Source: Brachypterus glaber
Taxonomy: Eukaryota > Arthropoda > Insecta > Coleoptera > Kateretidae
Direction: 5' to 3'
DNA length: 64,000 nucleotides
Assembly (NCBI GenBank): GCA_958510825.1
Contig: CAUEHQ010000005.1
Coordinates: 122,069 to 186,068, forward strand
Shown in pieces: positions 59,601-64,000 of the stretch. Numbering within the stretch: the stretch's first letter is position 1; each line of letters begins with the position of its first letter. A program made the position numbers and the translations under genes. The notes under the pieces are model-generated. The model was not told the DNA's origin, did no database searches, and saw only the letters and a program-made list of their open reading frames with translations.

Positions 59601-59740
59601 ACAGCGCCGGACAAAACCGCGCCTGGTTTACCGCGCCGCCCTTTACCGCGCCACCCTTTACCGCGCCTGTCCTTTACCGCGCCGACCGTAACCGCGCCTA
59701 GGACATTACCGCTCCTAGGACATTTCCGCGCCTATGTAAA
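59601..59740. repeat. Left subterminal ACCGCGCC array of the Mutator-type element
   Basis: About eight repeats of TTTACCGCGCC or similar, spaced 14-19 bases, oriented opposite to those at 61401-61590. They probably bind the transposase. Confidence 0.85.
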
Positions 59741-60002
59741 CTTTTGATTTCATTTTATTTGAGTATTTACTATAGTGTTCGATTTTTTTTTATTTGTAAC
59801 AACATTTATTTAACAAAAAATTTATTTTTTAATTTAACAATAGATATAATCATTTATATAAATTTTGAACAATACCTTTCAAGTGAATAATTTTTTCTTC
59901 TTTCTTATAATTTTCAATCATATTTTTTAATCTATTACATACACTTTTAATTTTTTTTTTGTAGGAGTAGAATCACCTCTTCTAAACTGTTGAATTTTCA
60001 TA

Positions 60003-61213
60003 TCAGTTATCACCTGTTGCTGTCGAAAGCCGTCTATTAATTTCCATATTATTGGATGATCGGCACCAATTAATTGTTATGTTGAAACTGTTATGCCAGA
60101 ATTCCACATAATTATTTGTTTTAGGAAGGTAATTTTTAATATTTTCATACTGATTCCAAAGTTTTATAGGAAACAGTGGGATTCGCCGTCTATTGTCCCT
60201 TATTAGTCTCCCTATCCAAGTATCTTCCATATATTCCAATATCGGTTGTAATTCTTGCGAGTTTTCCACATAAAAATCAGTCTCCAAAAGTTCTTCATAT
60301 GCATCACCTACATCCTCAATTGGCAAAAAGGCCAGCGCTCCTAAGAAGTTTAAACTTAAAGCACCATCAGTGACGTGTTCATACTTTTCAAGTACTAATG
60401 GGTGTTGTTTAACTTTACGAAAAATACACTGTTTGAAATGAAAAAAACAGCCACTAAGGATCGCCGAAGGAAAAACTTTCTAGAGCATTTATTGCACTAC
60501 GCTCAAAGTCAGTCATTATCGTTTTCGGTTTTAAATCTGGCTTCATATTTTTTACAGCCAAACAATTTTTCATATGTTTTTTGAGATTTATTTGGTAAAA
60601 CAGCAAATACCACAGGCACTGAAAATTTTTTTACAACTACATGTATAGTGTATACTTGGTAAAAAAGTGTAGGAGAAACTGCAACAGTTCCATCGCAATA
60701 CCTATTGGAGTTTGTCTTCATAAAATCCAATTTTTTTTCTGTTGAAAAAACTATTATACGATCGTCTATTTGACGACTGTCATACATCAAAAAATCTTGC
60801 TCATTAAATTTTTTATAATCAGTGGGAATTGTTAGTTCTGATAATTTATTTGGATTTACGGGAAAATTGTTTTCTTTTCTTCGTTTTCGACGAATTGTTT
60901 TTTTTTTAATGTTGTCCACACTTGGTAAGATTCCACTCACAGAAGGATTTATATTCATGCATACACTAGCAACAATATTTTGTGGATTTTCAACTGTTTC
61001 AATTGCACGTTTTTTAACATCAATTGCACGTTTTTTAACATTATTAATCACATCTCTTACTGTTACAGATGCAGGATCAGCAGGGTGATCATGTTCCATC
61101 TCCTTTAAAACCTCCCCGTTACTTGTATGAATTCTCCCCTTACAAGAGGTAACATCATATTTACGCACTTCCAAATAGCCAAATCTTTATTTCTACTGCT
61201 TTTGATAATTTCT
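60003..61213 (-). pseudogene. FLYWCH-MULE transposase, broken by several frameshifts
   Basis: From MSIEIIKSSRNKDLAIWKC (61213) a FLYWCH zinc finger begins; after a shift near 61165 it continues with CKGRIHT and EHDHPAD, giving the C, C, H, H ligands. The frame 61174-60509 then carries the MULE domain: RYCDGTVAVSPTLFYQVYTI, first catalytic Asp in CDGT, then VPVVFAVLPNKSQKTYEKLF. Another frame gives MTDFERSAINALES (second Asp) and breaks at TAG near 60455. The last piece (60326-60003) has EDVGDAYEELLE, DTWIGRLIRDNRR and TNNYVEFWHNSFN. Order and motifs fit Phantom-type Mutator transposases. At least three breaks, so no activity. Confidence 0.85.
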
Positions 61214-61400
61214 ATCGACATTGTAACTTAACTGAACCTCTTTCATATGTGTACTAAATAATTATTTCGATTAAAGAAATACTAGGTAGGTAAATATACT
61301 AAAACTCAATAAAAAATAGCACAAAAAACACTTGCATATAAATCGAACAAAATCACAAAAAAAACATAAAAAAATCATACAATAATAAATTAAAACTGGG

Positions 61401-61590
61401 CCATGGCGCGGTAAGAGACGACGCGGTAGAGGACGGCGCGGTAAAGAACGACGCGGTAAAGAACGGCGCGGTAAAGGATGGCGCGGTAGTGACCATGGCG
61501 CGGTAATATCCTAGGCGCGGTTACTGACGGCGCGGTAAAGGACGGCGCGGTAATGGTCGGCGCGGTAAATTTGGCGCTGTAAAAGACGGC
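61401..61590. repeat. Right subterminal GGCGCGGTAAAG array of the Mutator-type element
   Basis: About ten or eleven repeats of GGCGCGGTAAAGGAC or variants, period 14-20 bases. An apparent minus-strand frame through it is a translation of the repeat. Confidence 0.88.
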
Positions 61591-61603
61591 GCCCATATAT
61601 TAG

Positions 61604-62544
61604 TATTATAAGGACTAAAAAGAATAAAAAATTATAAAACAATTTAAAAACACGATTTTATTGAAAATATTTATTTAAATTCTTTTTCTTGTTCTTTATC
61701 AAATCTATTATAATTTTTTAGTATTTCTTATTGTAACTTTAATGTATTCTATATTTTATCATTTTATACTTGTTTTTATATTTAACTATTATTTTTTTTA
61801 TTAAGTATTGCCCTGTAGAAGCCCCAACAATAAGGGCGAAACGTTGGCCTTATAATTTTTGAGTATTTTAAATTGTGTTCTTAAAAGCAAGCCTTCCAAC
61901 TAATATTGTAAATTATGGGTAATAAATGCACTAAAAAGTAAAAATTTAAAACCAAAACGTCAACTTGACTTTTTCAAACTAAAGATCTAAATATACTTTA
62001 TTTCAAGCAAGGAATAAATTCATAACACCTTAAAAAAAATAATTAAGCATTTCTTACACAAGTTTAACATCTTCAGTATCCCTAAAACCACAGTTTAAAT
62101 TTATTTTATTTATAAACAGAAAAAAAAATCTAGTTTAAAATTGTTTTGGAACTACTGCAGTAAAAAGTTTAACTATGTTACATTGACAATTAAGTCAAAA
62201 TTTGAAGTATATCATCACTCAAGATGCAAAAGGTCGTATTTTAAATTTTACTTTGTTGGTCTAAATTATAAGAAACATAAATGAAATTATATTAAATTTC
62301 AAACTTTACGCAGTGTAGAGTTTAATGTCCACTCTATTCAGCGACCTTACTGAATTGTGGCGTTTTATTAAAATGCCACAACTGAGCGCCAAAATAAAAT
62401 TAAGTAAAATTTAACATACGACCTTTTTTACTATGAGTGAAGATATTATAAACTGGCCACCTTAAAGTTTCCCGTAACGTTAAAACATTGCTATAGAAAG
62501 ACTTTCTTTCGGGTCAGTATGATTAAAATTCTTTATATTTGCTA
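61604..62544. other. Interior of the 4-kb element, with a GAAACGTTGGCC hairpin motif
   Basis: AT-rich. 61813-61859 reads CTGTAGAAGCCCC, a short loop, then GGGCGAAACGTTGGCC; the GCCC/GGGC stem followed by GAAACG recalls the conserved tails of some SINEs and Penelope-like elements. 61955-61980 has CCAAAACGTCAACTTGAC. No coding frame. Confidence 0.4.
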
Positions 62545-62935
62545 TTATAATTTTAAACTTAACTATTTTAGCTGTTATTTAAAACCAGTTACGTTTTAAT
62601 ATTCACTGAAATAGAGTTTTTATGCCAGTAGAAAAATTGTACTAAAATTATGGTTTATTGCGTTTTTCGCAAAATAGGCAAAAGATAGGTAAATTTTTTA
62701 ATCATTGTTAGAATCTGCGCGAAAATTACTACTAGAATAAATTAAAAATTTTCTTTTAAGTAGTTGGTGTTAATCGGGATTCCTCCTGAAGAGTTTTCAC
62801 CAATATCTTTCAAAGATATGCAAACCCGATTTAACTGTTAATGGATCTATGATGTCTATACACTGTGCTACCAAGATCCGTTGTTTGTTTCTGATGCCCT
62901 TTCTTTAAAACCTAATCATATCCGGGATCACTGTG

Positions 62936-63080
62936 AGCAGGGTCGCAACCTTAGCCTATGACCAGTTTTGGTGCAATAACCGTTTAAGTGATTTACTTGC
63001 ATTTCATGAATTTATTGACTGTCTTGGAGAAAAAGAAAATGCTGCAAGTTATGATTTATAGGGGTGTGGATTTTTTAGGT
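62936..63080. other. Short spacer between two palindromic elements
   Basis: Starts AGCAGGGTCGCAACC. Nothing else recognised. Confidence 0.4.
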
Positions 63081-64000
63081 ATGATATTCGGGCATGACGG
63101 ATAAAAATTTTCGATGACGTTTTTTTCACTTTTCTCGAAATTTTAGGTCATTTTGAGTCTAAATCTGCCAAAAATTTTTTTTCGTCTGTCCGTATGTCAG
63201 TATATACGTAAGCACATAACCTCCATTTCTGGTTTAGCTATCGACAAGCGGCTTTTTTATTTTGTATTTTACGTATAGGAGAAGATCCAGCTTATTTTTT
63301 GTAGTAATCAAAATGGGGTAAATTGGTCCAAACGGGGTAAAACCCCTGTTTTTTTGTGTTTTTCGCAATAACTTTTGAACGCTTTGACCTAGAGATTTTA
63401 AATTTAGTACGAAAGTGAATATACTTAATATCTAGACTTTTACCAAATATAAAGTATCGACAAAGCGTTTAAAAGTTATCGTGAATAAATTAAAAAAAAA
63501 ACTAAAGGTTTGGACTTTTAGTAATTTTCTAATAAGCTGGAAAATGAAATTGGGGTAACCATGGTTAAAATAACGGTCAAAACTATTTTTTTTTTAAATT
63601 TATTCACGATAACTTTTAAACGCTTTGTCCTAGATACTTTATATTTGGTAGAAGTCTAGGTATTAAGTACATTAATTTTCGTAGTAAATTTGAAGTCTCT
63701 AGGTCAAAGCGTTCAAAAGTTATTGCGATAATCACAAAAAATAGGGGGTTTACCTCGTTTGGACCAACTTTTTGATTATTACAAAAAATAAACTGGATCT
63801 TCTCCTGTGCGTAAAATACAAAATAAAAAAACCGCTTGACGATAGCTAATCCAGAAATGGAGGTTATGCTTACGTACATACTGACATACGGACAGACGAA
63901 AACAATTTTTTTTTGCAGATTTCGACTCAAAATGACCTAAAACGTCGAGAAAAGTGAAAAAAACGTAATCGAAAATTTTTGACCGTTATGCCCGAATGGG
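63081..64000. mobile_element. Large hairpin element running to the window end
   Basis: TATTCGGGCATGACGG at about 63089 is matched by CCGTTATGCCCGAA at 63983-63996. The arms pair almost to the centre near 63540: AACTTTTGAACGCTTTGACC against GGTCAAAGCGTTCAAAAGTT, and TAGGAGAAGATCCAG against TGGATCTTCTCCTG. Length about 0.9 kb. It also has a GTCTGTCCGTATGTCAGTAT word also seen in other GTCCG-rich tracts of this window. No coding frame; the borders are not certain. Confidence 0.7.

Larger units (their letters stand above)
59587..61594 (-). mobile_element. Mutator/Phantom-type DNA transposon with exact 9-bp target duplication
   Basis: ATATATTAG flanks both sides (59578-59586 and 61595-61603), the 9-bp duplication typical of Mutator. 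Both ends contain GTCTTTTACAGCGCC (inverted at the right) followed by ACCGCGCC-type repeats of about 14-19 bases: 59601-59740 and 61401-61590. Between them on the minus strand is a broken FLYWCH-MULE transposase. The element is 2008 bp. Confidence 0.9.
58864..62935. mobile_element. 4-kb element with long inverted arms, split by a Mutator-type transposon
   Basis: CACAGTGATCCCCGGATATG at the left is inverted at the right as CATATCCGGGATCACTGTG. Arms of about 400 bp pair (58864-59260 and 62545-62935), for example TTTAAAGAAAGGGCATC against its inverse and GTTGGTGTT/AACACCAAC. Removing the 2-kb insertion leaves about 2.06 kb. No transposase of its own is seen. Superfamily unknown. Confidence 0.7.

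Noticed and set aside
60822..61088. 88-codon plus frame
   Set aside because: Antisense of the FLYWCH-MULE transposase remnant.
61390..61596. Minus-strand frame with repeated TAPS and YRAV peptides
   Set aside because: Translation of the GGCGCGGTAAAG subterminal array of the Mutator-type element.
53274..64000. Search for PWWP or MYND exons of the ZMYND8-like gene
   Set aside because: No segment with PWWP- or MYND-type motifs and splice sites was seen; the remaining exons are probably beyond the window.

Overview
The window looks like nuclear DNA of an insect, or at least an arthropod. It is very AT-rich, it has spliced genes with short GT-AG introns, and it is packed with Ty3/Gypsy, LINE, mariner, hAT, Mutator, SINE and MITE-type elements of insect character. 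I cannot name the order or species. There is no sign of bacterial or viral gene organisation.

Only one host gene is recognisable: a plus-strand orthologue of ZMYND8/PRKCBP1, a PHD-bromodomain-PWWP-MYND chromatin reader. Four coding exons are present. Exon 1 (24183-24821) is acidic and serine-rich. Exon 2 (24975-25141) encodes a complete C4HC3 PHD finger. Exon 3 (25343-25424) starts the bromodomain region and exon 4 (53093-53273) carries most of the bromodomain. The splice phases agree at every junction. Introns 1 and 2 are about 150-200 bp, but intron 3 is about 27.7 kb and is made almost wholly of nested mobile DNA. The PWWP and MYND exons are not seen and presumably lie beyond 64000.

Layout. 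1-4407 is a Ty3/Gypsy (Mag-like) retrotransposon on the minus strand. Its gag-pol frame is open for all 1323 codons from position 3969 to the window edge and looks intact. 5035-12325 holds a 315-bp MITE, a 690-bp tandem array with a perfect palindrome in each unit, and four copies of a CCCAGGTAGCA-ended palindromic element, two of them back to back. It also holds a DIRS-like gag fragment. 12522-12800 is a tRNA-derived SINE with a 12-bp target duplication. 12987-19580 is a 6.6-kb transposon without a transposase, with 26-bp terminal repeats and large subterminal arrays on both sides. 19990-22540 is a roughly 200-bp tandem repeat interrupted by a CCCAGTC-ended element. 23600-24182 is the upstream region of the host gene.

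Inside intron 3, in order: a TIR element and its 1.7-kb tandem duplication (25660-29742); a string of mariner-type and foldback elements (31180-38190); a mariner element with a doubly broken transposase and a nested hAT MITE (40014-43629); a second decayed mariner; and a 5.9-kb LOA/I-group LINE on the minus strand (45148-51067) that split an older foldback element.

After exon 4 come a 2.4-kb foldback element, a 5'-truncated sister LINE copy with a 13-bp duplication (56426-57499), and a 4-kb palindromic element (58864-62935). The last is split by a Mutator/Phantom-type transposon with an exact 9-bp duplication and a broken FLYWCH-MULE transposase. A large hairpin runs to the window end. I found no CRISPR array, no rRNA and no genuine tRNA gene, and no new biological system that the sequence could support. 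The most notable points are the intact Gypsy frame at the edge, the transposon-inflated intron inside a chromatin-regulator gene, and several apparently unclassified terminal-repeat families.
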